From ANME-2 cluster archaeon (GTDB lineage Archaea; Halobacteriota; Methanosarcinia; Methanosarcinales; Methanocomedenaceae): a stretch of 51,928 nucleotides of DNA. A model generated the notes under the pieces. The model was not told the origin of the DNA. It did not search any database and saw only the letters and a program-made list of their open reading frames with translations. Below, piece by piece: positions 24,469 to 33,416 of the stretch (within the stretch, counting starts at the first letter, position 1; the number at the start of each line of letters is the position of its first letter). The translations under genes and the position numbers were made by a program. Where the stretch lies: the NCBI GenBank assembly GCA_014237145.1, contig JAAXOC010000009.1, positions 1 through 51,928 of the forward strand. Direction: 5' to 3'.

Positions 24469-24585
24469 ATGATTTTAGGTCTGGATACAGTTATGATCCT
24501 GACTGTGATAGTATATCTTCTTGGTGGGGTATTCGTATTATTCATTTATGAAGCAATGGGATTGATACAGATATTATGTCAATAA
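24469..24585 (+). CDS. Single-TM small protein (38 aa)
   Basis: A 38-residue protein starting MILGLDTVMILTVIVYLLGG with one hydrophobic helix spanning about residues 8-28. A GAGGT ribosome-binding site lies nine bases upstream of the ATG. It follows the Lrp gene by 18 bp and is probably co-transcribed. Such peptides often assist a neighbouring transporter, but what follows (24586-24720) is only a short hydrophobic frame (MNVLSMTYWWVFYLISF), possibly the stub of a lost transporter. Confidence 0.5.
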   Translation: MILGLDTVMILTVIVYLLGGVFVLFIYEAMGLIQILCQ

Positions 24586-24693
24586 AAAATACCACTGTAT
24601 CCTTTAAAATATATGAATGTCCTTTCAATGACGTACTGGTGGGTATTCTACCTAATATCTTTCCCAACCCATACTTTCGCAAACCTTGCTCTC

Positions 24694-24738
24694 CTAACCC
24701 TTACTTTACTAACCCTTACTTTACTAACCCTTGCCTTT
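24694..24738. repeat. 15-bp tandem repeat, three units
   Basis: CTAACCCTTACTTTA occurs twice exactly (24694-24708, 24709-24723) with a third, altered unit at 24724-24738. The stop codon of the minus-strand PUA gene lies in the third unit, so the repeat trims or extends that 3' end. Confidence 0.85.
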
Positions 24739-25182
24739 TCTTACTGCAACAGCAGCCCCGTAATTAAAATCCTTCATCTCGGCTGCACAAAGTAGCGCCT
24801 GTCCTGTTACCAGCAGGTTGTTTTCCAGGTCCACCAGCAGTACTTCATCCATGGCCCTGATAGAAGGGTCAACATCAACAACATGTTTTGCAAACAGGGT
24901 TTTGCCCTTAAGGACAAAGGGTACTGCATCTGCATGCACCGTCACCCGATATGCGGGCAATTCCAGGAAATCATGCAGGCGCAGGGCACCATTCATGCTC
25001 AATGTAAGGAGTCCGTCCCTGGCGCGGACAGTGGCGATCCTGGTCCCGTTAAAACTTACCTGCCTGATCCTGTTGGTCCTGGACATTAGAAACTCTGAAT
25101 CTTCAGGGAACAGGGCACGGCCTACCCCCCTACCAAACTGGAAATCTGCAATGGTCCTGACACGTTTAAGGTTGCTGGACAT
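24724..25182 (-). CDS. PUA-domain RNA-binding protein
   Basis: A 152-residue protein with an N-terminal part (RVRTIADFQFGRGVGRALFP) and a C-terminal PUA domain (about residues 75-145: GKTLFAKHVVDVDPSIRAMD, EVLLVDLENNLLVTGQALL). PUA domains bind tRNA or rRNA in archaeosine and pseudouridine enzymes; this stand-alone archaeal family has no assigned role. Met at 25182 was chosen over 25191. It lies 12 bp downstream of... no partner on its own strand other than hom (25204), which precedes it by 21 bp. Confidence 0.8.
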   Translation of the reverse strand: MSSNLKRVRTIADFQFGRGVGRALFPEDSEFLMSRTNRIRQVSFNGTRIATVRARDGLLTLSMNGALRLHDFLELPAYRVTVHADAVPFVLKGKTLFAKHVVDVDPSIRAMDEVLLVDLENNLLVTGQALLCAAEMKDFNYGAAVAVRKGKG

Positions 25183-25203
25183 AAAACTCAAGAATATAGC
25201 CCC

Positions 25204-26214
25204 TCAATGGCTGTTCCTGCAAATTGCGATAATATCGCTCAATATGGCACTGGCAGTCTCCATTGACCCGGCCCCTTTTCCGGTCACACATACAGGACCT
25301 GCCATGTCGGTCTTTAACAAGGCCACGTTAAGTGTGCCTCCCACTGCAAGTGGATGTTGTTCAGGCACAAGTTTGGGCGAAACCTTTATTACGCCATTCT
25401 CACCGTCTTTGACCTCTCCAATAAGCTTGATAACCATCCCTTCGTCCCCTGCCAGTGTGAGGGCCTCGGGTGTGATCCTGGTGATGCCTGTAACCTCTAC
25501 ATCATCATAGGTCACATCCATCCCGAAAATGGAATTTGCCAGTATGACAAGTTTACATGCGGCATCGATACCCTCAACATCGTAGGTAGGATCGGTTTCT
25601 GCATAGCCCAGTTCCTGGGCTTCACCCAGTACGTGCTGGTATGATAGGCCCTCCTCTGTCATCCGGCTGAGTATGTAGTTGCAGGTACCGTTCAATATCC
25701 CTTCTATACCAATGATCCTGTTGCCTGCCAGGGCATCATGTGCCAGGTTCAATATTGGCATGGCACCGCCCACTGTCGCTTCATACCTGAAATGGACAGC
25801 ATTATTTTTTGCTTCATCACATAACTGGTTGTACTTGAGTGCAAGTGGGCCTTTATTGGATGTCACTACATGCCGCCCATGCCTGAATGCCTCCAGCATA
25901 AAGGTAAGACCAGGTTCCCCGTCATCTATATTTGTCGGGGTAGCTTCCACTACCAGTTCATGATCCACATCCCTGATCACTTCGAGGGACATAACATCAG
26001 ATGTGGCAACTGAACCCGATTCCTTTTTCCTTTCCAGTGCAGCCTCAAGGTCAACTCCATCAAGGTCGATGCATGCACCCAGGCGATCGGATATTGCAAC
26101 TACTTTGAAGTTTATGCCTGCACTTTCCAGGTAATCCTGTTTATGCAATAATGCATTGGCCACGCCCTGGCCTACTGCCCCGAACCCGATTATGGAAAGT
26201 CTTATGGTCTTCAT
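25204..26214 (-). CDS. hom: Homoserine dehydrogenase
   Basis: A 336-residue NAD(P)-dependent enzyme converting aspartate semialdehyde to homoserine for threonine and methionine synthesis. The Rossmann motif [13 protein letters not shown] lies near residue 11. The substrate region shows [39 protein letters not shown] and [20 protein letters not shown], with catalytic Lys and Asp. It lacks a C-terminal ACT domain; the separate ACT protein upstream overlaps it by 4 bp and probably provides feedback control. Confidence 0.94.
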   Translation of the reverse strand: MKTIRLSIIGFGAVGQGVANALLHKQDYLESAGINFKVVAISDRLGACIDLDGVDLEAALERKKESGSVATSDVMSLEVIRDVDHELVVEATPTNIDDGEPGLTFMLEAFRHGRHVVTSNKGPLALKYNQLCDEAKNNAVHFRYEATVGGAMPILNLAHDALAGNRIIGIEGILNGTCNYILSRMTEEGLSYQHVLGEAQELGYAETDPTYDVEGIDAACKLVILANSIFGMDVTYDDVEVTGITRITPEALTLAGDEGMVIKLIGEVKDGENGVIKVSPKLVPEQHPLAVGGTLNVALLKTDMAGPVCVTGKGAGSMETASAILSDIIAICRNSH

Positions 26215-26729
26215 GTTTTCACCGATAATTGATCCTTTTCTATGGGTTCGATGACCAGCAGGTCCTTTTCCGAGGCAACCCGTTTTAATATATCCAGTGC
26301 TTTAACAAGTTGTGCCATATCTACTGCACTTATAACCATTGATGCTGATGAGGGTTCATTTATCCCGGGCATGGAGATAGACAGGCTCACCACTTCGGCA
26401 AAGCCAGTGCTGTCGATCTGGTCAATGGTATCACCCATGTCACTGTTGACTATGTGGCCTATAAGAATGACCGTCACTTCTTCGTACATTAATTTTTTTC
26501 CTACACATACTATACGGACCCCTCCATTTTCCAGTTCGGCAATGATATCATCCAATTTTCCGTTGGTCAACTGGAAAACGACCTGCACAGGTATGGCACC
26601 CCTGGGTGTGCGCTGGTCGTGGTGGTGCAGGACACTCATTATATTGGCACCGAACGTGGAAAGTGGTTTGAGGGCCTGGACAAGCTGGCCGGGTCTATCC
26701 TTCAACTCAAGGTCCATTGAAACAATCAT
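26211..26729 (-). CDS. ACT-domain regulator, partner of homoserine dehydrogenase
   Basis: A 172-residue protein with two ACT domains: residues 1-80 ([34 protein letters not shown]) and 85-165 ([20 protein letters not shown]). The DRPGQL turn is the typical amino-acid-binding loop. In methanogens this protein precedes hom and likely senses threonine or another end product. The stop overlaps the hom start by 4 bp, so the two are translated together. Confidence 0.88.
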   Translation of the reverse strand: MIVSMDLELKDRPGQLVQALKPLSTFGANIMSVLHHHDQRTPRGAIPVQVVFQLTNGKLDDIIAELENGGVRIVCVGKKLMYEEVTVILIGHIVNSDMGDTIDQIDSTGFAEVVSLSISMPGINEPSSASMVISAVDMAQLVKALDILKRVASEKDLLVIEPIEKDQLSVKT

Positions 26730-26842
26730 AGAATATATTCCTGGGAGATATTTCAGGCATTTAAGCCTGTGGCGTTAAAATTTGATTCATTTACGCCCTT
26801 GTCAGTATTAAGCGTTTTGTGTATTTGGTTTTTCAACATATA

Positions 26843-26899
26843 GGAATTATATACTTCCCTACCGGCTTAGAAAATGCGAACGTTAGCGAGCATTTTATT
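26843..26899 (-). repeat. Dispersed hairpin repeat, inverted copy
   Basis: Contains TATACTTCCCTACCGGCTTA, then GAAAATGCGAACGTTAGCG and AGCATTTT; AAAATGC pairs with GCATTTT. In reverse complement it matches 22716-22768. It lies in the 299-bp gap between the helicase 3' end and the ACT gene start. Confidence 0.5.
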
Positions 26900-26970
26900 G
26901 GCGTATAGGAAATTACAAACGCATTTCGATATCGATATAGTTAATTTTCTTACTTTCAATAAAATCTTTT

Positions 26971-27009
26971 GACAGGATTTACAGGATTGGATCGTATCCT
27001 GTCAATCCT
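26971..27009. terminator. GACAGGAT inverted repeat after the helicase gene
   Basis: GACAGGAT (26971-26978) pairs with ATCCTGTC (26996-27003), with ACAGGAT repeated inside. It lies 20 bp beyond the helicase stop (minus strand). It may act as a terminator or is one of the widespread ACAGGATTT repeats. Confidence 0.35.
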
Positions 27010-27028
27010 ATCTGAAATTTCCATTTTC

Positions 27029-29221
27029 TTAATCAACAGGTCCCTGTATATCATTAAAAAAGTTCATCAATGAGAATTTAACTTTTTCCAGTTCCACATC
27101 TATGATCTCCTCACGCTCCTCCTGCGGAAAGGCATTAAATACCGAATATTTTTTCCACTGCCGAGGTGATGAGGTAGTGAACCTGCCGTCCAGCAGGATC
27201 CGCACGCCATGGTCAGTTGGGGATCGAATGACCCGACCCATTGCCTGCCTGATCTTACGTATGGCAGGCACCTGGATCGCATAATCCCAGCCGTGCCCGG
27301 CAAACTCATGCTCATAAGCGGATTCAATGGCCCGCATACGATCGTTCAGGGCAGGGTAGCCCACCCCTACGATCACAACAGTCCTGCCCCGCCCCTCTTT
27401 GTAATCTACACCTTCGGTCAGGGTACCCCACAGGTATGAAAATATCACAGCTTTATGGCCAGATTCACCGATCTGGAAGAACTCCTCCCTGATCTTCTGG
27501 GAAGATGTACCTACTTCGTCCAGGTACACGGGTATGTCGGTAGTGATGCGATCCTTATACATCAGGGCTTCGTGATAACTCTGGAAGAACACCAATATAT
27601 TCCCCCTGCTGCAGTGGATGATATCGTTAAGTGCATAGGTCACTTGTTCAATTATAATGGGATCGTCCCGGTTCCTTGCAAACAGGGGCGGTATATTAAC
27701 GGCAATAGTAAGCCTGTTATCTTCAGGGAATGTAAGGCCGAATGCTATTTCTTCCACCTGCCTCTTGATGGCAAGTGAGGCACCCATTACATGGAAGGGC
27801 TTAAGGGTGGCAGACATGAGGATTGAGGAGTATAATGAACTAAACAGCGGTGCGGTAATGTTTCGCGGGATACACGAAACAAGTTCTATCCTGCCTTCCA
27901 TTTCGCCATCCCGCATTCTCAGGTTGAGTATTGGATAATAGATGGGGTCCGCAGCATGTTCAAGATAGAACCTGGCAAACTCGGCACTGCGCAGCAGCTG
28001 GGACCTTTTGCGCCTTCCTGCATGTCCGTTTTTATACTGATCTTTATAAAAATCATCCAGGAACTGCCCCAGTTCAACTGCTTCTTCAATCAGTTCACCC
28101 AGGTCGGTTATCCCTGCCTCTTCCACCTGTTCCAGTAAACGATGCAGAAAATAGTCGTTTTTGTGTTTAGGGTCGCAGATGCTTACATCCTTCCATGTGC
28201 TGCTCAACCGTTCCCTTTCACCGAACTCCAGTCTTGACTCGTATGTATCCTTCAAATGCAGGTGCATGGTCTTGAAGAACACCTCCATATCCCTTATGCG
28301 GTATGAATCGTTCCTGCCCATGGCCTCGTTGGCAGTAACTTCCTCATATGCGTGCTGCAAGCTGTATTCTGGCAGCATCATGGATGAGTGGCTCCTGGCA
28401 GCAGATTCGATGTTATGGGCCTCATCAAAGATTATTATTACATCATCCAGTCCCCTGTCTATCCAGCCCAGCAGGTTGCTTAAGATGTCAAAGTTCAGGA
28501 TATGGTGATAATTACAGATTATCAGATCGGCATGTATCATCTGGCGTTTGACCAGTTCATAACTACACATTCCTCTTTCATATGCCCATTCGTTCAAGTC
28601 CTCTGGTGTGCGTACATCTTCATAGTACCATGCAGAAAAATCCTCTATATCAGATATTGCAACTTTATACAGGTAAGAGCAGTGCCGGTCACGAAGTTCC
28701 CTGACACGTTTTTCAATTTCATTGAGTTCAGCCATTCTGCTCAGTTCACCGGACATCGTCCTGACAGATCCTGGAGCTGATCTATCCGGGCCCGGTTCTA
28801 ATTCCTGCTGCAGATCAAGGCGCGATTCAAGTTCAATGATCTCCCGCTCTTTGCCTATCAACTCATAGGTATTTTCCCGAAGCACACTGCAGGTCTCGTA
28901 ATCCTCATCCCTGGGGCACATGTGCTTTTTCCCTTTCAGGATTGCTACTTTTATGTCCTGTTTCTGCTTGATCTCCCTGGATTCCTCAAAGAACTGAAGC
29001 ATCTGCTGGTGGACATTGGTGGCGATGATGACCACCTTGCCCAGTTTTTGTGCTGCGGCCAGGGACGGAACAAGGGCACTCAAGGTCTTTCCGGTCCCGC
29101 AGGCACCTTCGAACATTATTATTTTTTTGTCCAGGATGGCCTTATAAATGGAATCCATTGCCTCTTCCTGGTTAGGGTAACAGGTAGGCTTGGGGAAAAA
29201 ATTCATGAGGCTGGAAGTCAT
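27029..29221 (-). CDS. XPD/DinG-type Fe-S DNA helicase
   Basis: A superfamily 2 helicase of about 730 residues. Walker A GACGTGKT, DEAH in IIIFDEAHNIE, and the C-terminal motif VI QAMGRVIRSPTDHG are present. Four Cys (numbered from the longest frame: 118, 127, 197, 235) between motifs I and II fit the [4Fe-4S] domain of XPD helicases, here enlarged by a charged insert. It unwinds DNA 5'-3' in repair. Start at 29221 has AGGAATG upstream; the frame can extend to 29269 without a ribosome site. Confidence 0.9.
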   Translation of the reverse strand: MTSSLMNFFPKPTCYPNQEEAMDSIYKAILDKKIIMFEGACGTGKTLSALVPSLAAAQKLGKVVIIATNVHQQMLQFFEESREIKQKQDIKVAILKGKKHMCPRDEDYETCSVLRENTYELIGKEREIIELESRLDLQQELEPGPDRSAPGSVRTMSGELSRMAELNEIEKRVRELRDRHCSYLYKVAISDIEDFSAWYYEDVRTPEDLNEWAYERGMCSYELVKRQMIHADLIICNYHHILNFDILSNLLGWIDRGLDDVIIIFDEAHNIESAARSHSSMMLPEYSLQHAYEEVTANEAMGRNDSYRIRDMEVFFKTMHLHLKDTYESRLEFGERERLSSTWKDVSICDPKHKNDYFLHRLLEQVEEAGITDLGELIEEAVELGQFLDDFYKDQYKNGHAGRRKRSQLLRSAEFARFYLEHAADPIYYPILNLRMRDGEMEGRIELVSCIPRNITAPLFSSLYSSILMSATLKPFHVMGASLAIKRQVEEIAFGLTFPEDNRLTIAVNIPPLFARNRDDPIIIEQVTYALNDIIHCSRGNILVFFQSYHEALMYKDRITTDIPVYLDEVGTSSQKIREEFFQIGESGHKAVIFSYLWGTLTEGVDYKEGRGRTVVIVGVGYPALNDRMRAIESAYEHEFAGHGWDYAIQVPAIRKIRQAMGRVIRSPTDHGVRILLDGRFTTSSPRQWKKYSVFNAFPQEEREEIIDVELEKVKFSLMNFFNDIQGPVD

Positions 29222-29577
29222 CAAAGTAACATTCCTATTACCCTTTAAATATGGTTGGTAATTCACCATCAGAAATTATACAAACATTCATCAATTTTAA
29301 AAGATCTAGCTTAAGTGATGGTATCAGATATTAAAGAAAATAATTGCTCCATCACATTATTTGTTTCTGGTGTAAATCTTTTCGTAAGTAATATTACAAA
29401 AAAATATTTCATTTAATATCATATAAACTTATATTAAATAAGTAAATATCTATCTACATATATCTAATTAAATTGATTTAAATTGGCCATTATCAGATAA
29501 TAATTAAAAGTATCTAATAGCACATAAAAAGATTTATCTATTTTGGAGGCTTATCGAATATTGGAGATGTGTTGAAT
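29222..29577. other. AT-rich intergenic region, no gene
   Basis: A 356-bp AT-rich gap between the divergent helicase and zinc-ribbon genes. It contains several TATA-like runs (for example TTATATTAAATAAGTAAAT near 29431) but no convincing gene or structured element. Confidence 0.5.
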
Positions 29578-29748
29578 ATGTATTTACAATGCCAAACATG
29601 TGGCTATAAGTACAATTTTTTCATGAGCGACATAAAAGCCAAATGTATAATCTGTCAGTCTGACCAGGTTATAGTTGAAAAACCAGAAATTGAAATTGAA
29701 ATTGAAATTGAATCGAGTAGTGTCGAGTCAACCATACAATATCGCTAG
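29578..29748 (+). CDS. Small zinc-ribbon protein with a MITE-encoded tail
   Basis: A 56-residue protein, MYLQCQTCGYKYNFFMSDIK, then AKCIICQSDQVIVEK, with two CxxC knuckles forming a zinc ribbon. It continues into an EIEIEIEIE repeat. The last ten codons (from VES) and the TAG stop lie in the left end of the MITE-like element at 29721, so the original C-terminus has been replaced. GGAG lies 11 bases upstream of the ATG; a TTG at 29572 is an alternative start. Confidence 0.6.
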   Translation: MYLQCQTCGYKYNFFMSDIKAKCIICQSDQVIVEKPEIEIEIEIESSSVESTIQYR

Positions 29749-29990
29749 ATATATTATCTGACACTGTTCCATTTCCCAGTTATTTTTAAGACGCAGATTT
29801 ACACTGATCTACGCAGATTTAAGGTTGCATCTGAGTAACCTGCACGCCCTTAAGGCGTAGCAGGCATTCACTTCCCGCGGAAGTGAATGTATCTGTGTAA
29901 ATCTGCGTCTAATATTATTATTAAAATAATTTGATTTTAGAATTGTGCCCTATGCCCTTCATAATCTGACACTTGAAGGTTGACTCGACA
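29721..29990. mobile_element. 270-bp MITE-like element with 13-bp terminal inverted repeats
   Basis: TGTCGAGTCAACC at 29721-29733 is exactly inverted at 29978-29990, and GTAG lies directly outside both ends (29717-29720, 29991-29994), suggesting a 4-bp target duplication. Inside are a CGCAGAT inverted repeat (29789-29808 with 29891-29910), a hairpin around CTTAA at 29839-29864, and a perfect 11-bp palindrome CATTCACTTCC/GGAAGTGAATG at 29865-29889. No coding capacity beyond the tail it lends the zinc-ribbon ORF. Confidence 0.65.
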
Positions 29991-30185
29991 GTAGGAGTAG
30001 TTTAATTTGCTTGACTCAATTGCTTTATTTTCAAACTTTTATAAGCTGTAAATTTTTTGTATTTGAATTTTGCTCAATTTTTTAGTTTAGTATAAAATGC
30101 ATTCATAATATGCTATTGAGTATGGGGTGTGCTTGAACTGAACAAATACAAATATTATATTAGTAATCAGCAATAACGGTTCAAT

Positions 30186-31235
30186 GTGAGTAAAATGGAT
30201 AAAAAGATATTGATGTTATGTGTAGCGTTCATGATATTTTCAACTGCAGTCCATGTTCATTCTGAAACCATTCCTGCAAATATCTGGGAGTTCACCGAAG
30301 ATTACTATAACGTGATAGGTGAACCGCAATTAACAGCTTCTATTGTGGGAAACCCGGAATATGAAAGTGGTGAGACATCTACGATTTTTATCCAGTTGAT
30401 GAATGACGGGCTTATATTCGGGTTTGAGACTGATGAGACCCCATCCGGCTCCAATGAAACCATGGATGCCCAGGCAGAGCTTGACCTGGAATACGATGTC
30501 ACTACTGCCATCAATATCAGGGGAACCCTGGAAACTGAAGATGGAAATGCATTCAGGGTTTTAAGCGGTCTCCAGCAGGCAGGCTCTCTTCGGAGCAGCG
30601 AAACATCCCAGCCAATGGAATTCGACATTGAGATATTTGAGAACGCACCTGCGGGAATATACGACCTCACGCTTAACCTGACATACCAGTACCAGTATGA
30701 CGTAAAGGTCGAAGGATATCCTGAAAAAGAATTCGATTACTGGTACATCACCAAAAACCAGACGATCCCTCTTCAGATAATAGTTAAACCAAGGGCCCAG
30801 TTCGAGATCGTGAAGGTCAGTGATAGCCTGGTCTCAGGTGGGCAGGGTGTTCTTCATATCACGTACAAGAACACAGGGGATGAAGTGGCAGAGGATGCTG
30901 TGGCCAGGATAAGTGTGGTAGACCCCTTTAGTACCACTGATGACCAGGCATTCCTGGGTACACTGAACCCTGGGGACTCATATGAAGCACAATATAAGGT
31001 AAAAGTGGATAAGGATGCCCTTCCCAAGGCCTATGGTATCAATACCGAAGTAAAATACAGGAATGAACACGGCGATACACAGATATCGGATGTTATGAAA
31101 GCATCTATTGAGGTGCGGGAATCCGTTCCCCTGGCCCAGAGGATAGGGTATGCAGGTTATCTGCTGGTAATTTTCGTAATCCTGGGCGCTGTAGGATACT
31201 ATTTCTACAAAAAACAGGGCAATACAGGAAAATGA
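30186..31235 (+). CDS. Secreted membrane-anchored protein, COG1361-like
   Basis: A 349-residue protein with an N-terminal signal peptide (ILMLCVAFMIFSTAVHVHS, cleavage near residue 26), a large extracellular beta-rich region, and a C-terminal membrane helix (about 322-342: AGYLLVIFVILGAVGYYFY) followed by KKQ. The segment AQFEIVKVSDSLVSGGQGVL with ITYKNTGDEVAEDAVARISV resembles the S-layer-associated COG1361 or NEW3-type immunoglobulin folds of methanogens. It probably sits at the outer cell surface; the partner is unknown. GTG start 30186, ATG 30195 also possible. Confidence 0.75.
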   Translation: MSKMDKKILMLCVAFMIFSTAVHVHSETIPANIWEFTEDYYNVIGEPQLTASIVGNPEYESGETSTIFIQLMNDGLIFGFETDETPSGSNETMDAQAELDLEYDVTTAINIRGTLETEDGNAFRVLSGLQQAGSLRSSETSQPMEFDIEIFENAPAGIYDLTLNLTYQYQYDVKVEGYPEKEFDYWYITKNQTIPLQIIVKPRAQFEIVKVSDSLVSGGQGVLHITYKNTGDEVAEDAVARISVVDPFSTTDDQAFLGTLNPGDSYEAQYKVKVDKDALPKAYGINTEVKYRNEHGDTQISDVMKASIEVRESVPLAQRIGYAGYLLVIFVILGAVGYYFYKKQGNTGK

Positions 31236-31254
31236 GATATCCGGAAAAACACAG

Positions 31255-31998
31255 GTGATCAAATTAACTCCCAAACCAATTGAATCCACCATAATACAAA
31301 AAAAGCAAGAACTCCGGGGTGTCATTGATTATCCGGATAAAACACTTAGCAGCATTATCAGGGAAATTGGATTTAAATGCGACCTGTGTGGTAAATGCTG
31401 TACAGCAGAATTCAATGACCATGTATTCCTGCTGGATACTGATACCGCCCGGATAAAGCAGATAGCACCGGACGCCCTCATCCCTGCACCGTACTATGAG
31501 TTCTGTGACAGGAAGGGAAGGTTCTATGTGTCGGGCTATGCCCTCAAGAGCAGGCCGGATGGTTCATGCATTTTCCTGGAACAGGGACGGTGCAGTATCT
31601 ACAGCCAGCGTCTTACTATTTGCCGGATATATCCGTATATGCTTTACAGGGAGGCAGATGAAGATGGAAATATGGACTGGCGGCAGATAAGCGGTTTGAA
31701 CGAGCACGGGTGCTACCATACAGATATTGAGGAAAGACAGTGCCGCCAGATCGCAGAGGTGACTAAGGGATATGAGATTGCCTGTCTGAAACAGGAGATA
31801 GGGTTCCTGGAGGCAGTAGATGCCCACTTTGGGAAGAACAGGCTCAGGCACGTACAGGGAATCTACGACAAACAGATGAGGCATTTTCAGCATGGCGGTG
31901 AGATAGAGGTCTTGGTGTATTATGACGGGGGGTTCGAGAAGAACTTGATACGAATAAGCGATTATGTATCGGGCAGTGTATCATTTGCCATCGGTTAA
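31255..31998 (+). CDS. YkgJ-family cysteine cluster protein
   Basis: A 247-residue protein of the YkgJ (zinc- or iron-chelating) family. The Cys cluster is FKCDLCGKCCTAEF (about 41-54), GSCIFLEQGRCSIYSQR and TICRIYPYMLYR. Eight or so conserved Cys suggest a metal site; the role is unknown, though some members bind Fe-S clusters. Start is a GTG at 31255. It lies 19 bp after the secreted-protein gene and is likely co-transcribed. Confidence 0.85.
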   Translation: MIKLTPKPIESTIIQKKQELRGVIDYPDKTLSSIIREIGFKCDLCGKCCTAEFNDHVFLLDTDTARIKQIAPDALIPAPYYEFCDRKGRFYVSGYALKSRPDGSCIFLEQGRCSIYSQRLTICRIYPYMLYREADEDGNMDWRQISGLNEHGCYHTDIEERQCRQIAEVTKGYEIACLKQEIGFLEAVDAHFGKNRLRHVQGIYDKQMRHFQHGGEIEVLVYYDGGFEKNLIRISDYVSGSVSFAIG

Positions 31999-32069
31999 GG
32001 CCACTATCTACAGAAAAAAAAGAGATGGATCGGTCAGCATCCTGACCCAATCACACCTTTTAATGGTAA

Positions 32070-32744
32070 CTATTTAAGTACACCATTCGAAAACTCAGTA
32101 AACCCTATGCGTTCTATGAATTCACCTAAACGCTCTTTTGGCTTACTATTCGCTTTATAGTAGTCAATGATATCCTGAGTCACTTTCATTGCATCATCTA
32201 TCGATGCAGCATAAGTCAGTTCAGTTCCAATTCTCGGCTTCCTGCCAGCTTCACCACCAACTACTACTTTGAATCCATCCTTGAAACCAATGAACCCAAT
32301 ATCCTTTACCCACGACTCAGCACAGCAGTTCGGACATCCGGATGCTCCCATCTTGAACTTGGCCGGCAGACTCATACCATGATAAGTTTCATGCAGTGCC
32401 ATCCCAAGGCTCAAACTATCTGAGACAGCTCGTTTACAGAATGCAGTTCCGGGACATATTTTGACACTTCGAACACACAGCCCTATCGCAGCACCAGGGC
32501 TCATTCCAAGGTCTTTCCAGGCATTATCAATATCTTCTTCTTTAAGGCCTACGATCACCATCCGCTGTGCACTTGTGATCTTTATTGCTGCTGCATTATA
32601 TTTTTCTGCGACATCAGCGATCTTACGTAAAATTTCCGGCGGTACTATACCGGCAGGCGTATCAGGTGCTATTGCATATGTTTCCCTGTCTCTTTGCAGT
32701 ACTGCTCCTTTCTCAGGAAGATCTGTTTTCTTTTCATCAGCCAT
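32070..32744 (-). CDS. Small siroheme sulfite reductase-like protein (dsr-LP)
   Basis: A 224-residue single-module protein of the sulfite/nitrite reductase superfamily. GIVPPEILRKIADVAEKYNA and AAIKITSAQRMVIVG form the ferredoxin-like half-domain; the catalytic part has ICPGTAFCKRAVSD and GASGCPNCCAESWVKDIGF, whose four Cys bind the [4Fe-4S] cluster coupled to siroheme. Methanogens carry such short proteins; their substrate is unproven. Start at 32744 has AAGGAG at ideal spacing, unlike 32750. It is divergent from an Lrp regulator. Confidence 0.88.
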   Translation of the reverse strand: MADEKKTDLPEKGAVLQRDRETYAIAPDTPAGIVPPEILRKIADVAEKYNAAAIKITSAQRMVIVGLKEEDIDNAWKDLGMSPGAAIGLCVRSVKICPGTAFCKRAVSDSLSLGMALHETYHGMSLPAKFKMGASGCPNCCAESWVKDIGFIGFKDGFKVVVGGEAGRKPRIGTELTYAASIDDAMKVTQDIIDYYKANSKPKERLGEFIERIGFTEFSNGVLK

Positions 32745-32832
32745 TTTCATAACTCCTTATTTAGTATCTGGTACGCAAACCTTTTAAAGGTTTATCGATA
32801 TGCTAATATTTATTATGAATATATAACTTTAT

Positions 32833-32866
32833 GGTACGAATTTCGTCCTTTTATGGTATATAAAGT
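32833..32866. promoter_or_regulatory. Near-palindrome and TATA element between dsr-LP and lrp
   Basis: GGTACGAATTTCGTCC (32833-32848) is an imperfect palindrome, directly followed by a TATA-like GGTATATAAAG (32855-32866) reading toward the Lrp gene. A related GGTACGCAAACC lies at 32769. An Lrp dimer site controlling both divergent genes is plausible. Confidence 0.4.
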
Positions 32867-32927
32867 ATAAATTTCCCCCCAAATCTTGTTCCCCATATAA
32901 TGTATAAACCAACGTGATGATACTACA

Positions 32928-33377
32928 ATGATCGACGAAAAAAATCTAAAGATAATAGATATGCTGCGTGAGAATGCACGCATTCCAGTTACAGAAATTG
33001 CATCAAGGCTTGATGTTAGTGAATCAACTATACGAAAGCGTATCAGAACACTTGAAAAAAATGGCGTAATAACACAATACACTGTTGTTGTTGATCCTTC
33101 AAAACTCGGTTACAATTCGGTTTCTATGGTTGGTATAGATGTTGAATCAACACATCTTCTTGATGTCGCAATGCGAATGACCGAATTTCCTGAAGTGAAA
33201 TTTGTTGCAACTTCAACTGGAGACCACATGATCATAACAGAGATCTGGACCAATGATAGCAAAGAACTTGGCAGGTTTATTACTGAGAACATTGAAAAAC
33301 AGGAAGGCGTAAAGAGGGTATCTCCAACTATTATCCTGGAGAACTGGAAAGTGCATAGTGGATATCTACTGCCGTGA
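32928..33377 (+). CDS. Lrp/AsnC-family transcriptional regulator
   Basis: A 149-residue Lrp-type protein: winged HTH in residues 1-55 (NLKIIDMLRENARIPVTEIA, RLDVSESTIRKRIRTLEKNG) and a RAM ligand domain (VSMVGIDVESTHLLDVAMRM, FVATSTGDHMIITEIWTND). It is divergent from the sulfite-reductase-like gene with a palindrome between them, so it probably controls that gene and itself. The effector is not evident. Confidence 0.9.
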   Translation: MIDEKNLKIIDMLRENARIPVTEIASRLDVSESTIRKRIRTLEKNGVITQYTVVVDPSKLGYNSVSMVGIDVESTHLLDVAMRMTEFPEVKFVATSTGDHMIITEIWTNDSKELGRFITENIEKQEGVKRVSPTIILENWKVHSGYLLP

Positions 33378-33416
33378 TAATTAATTATGGAATTACTGAT
33401 CTAATTATCTAATTAT

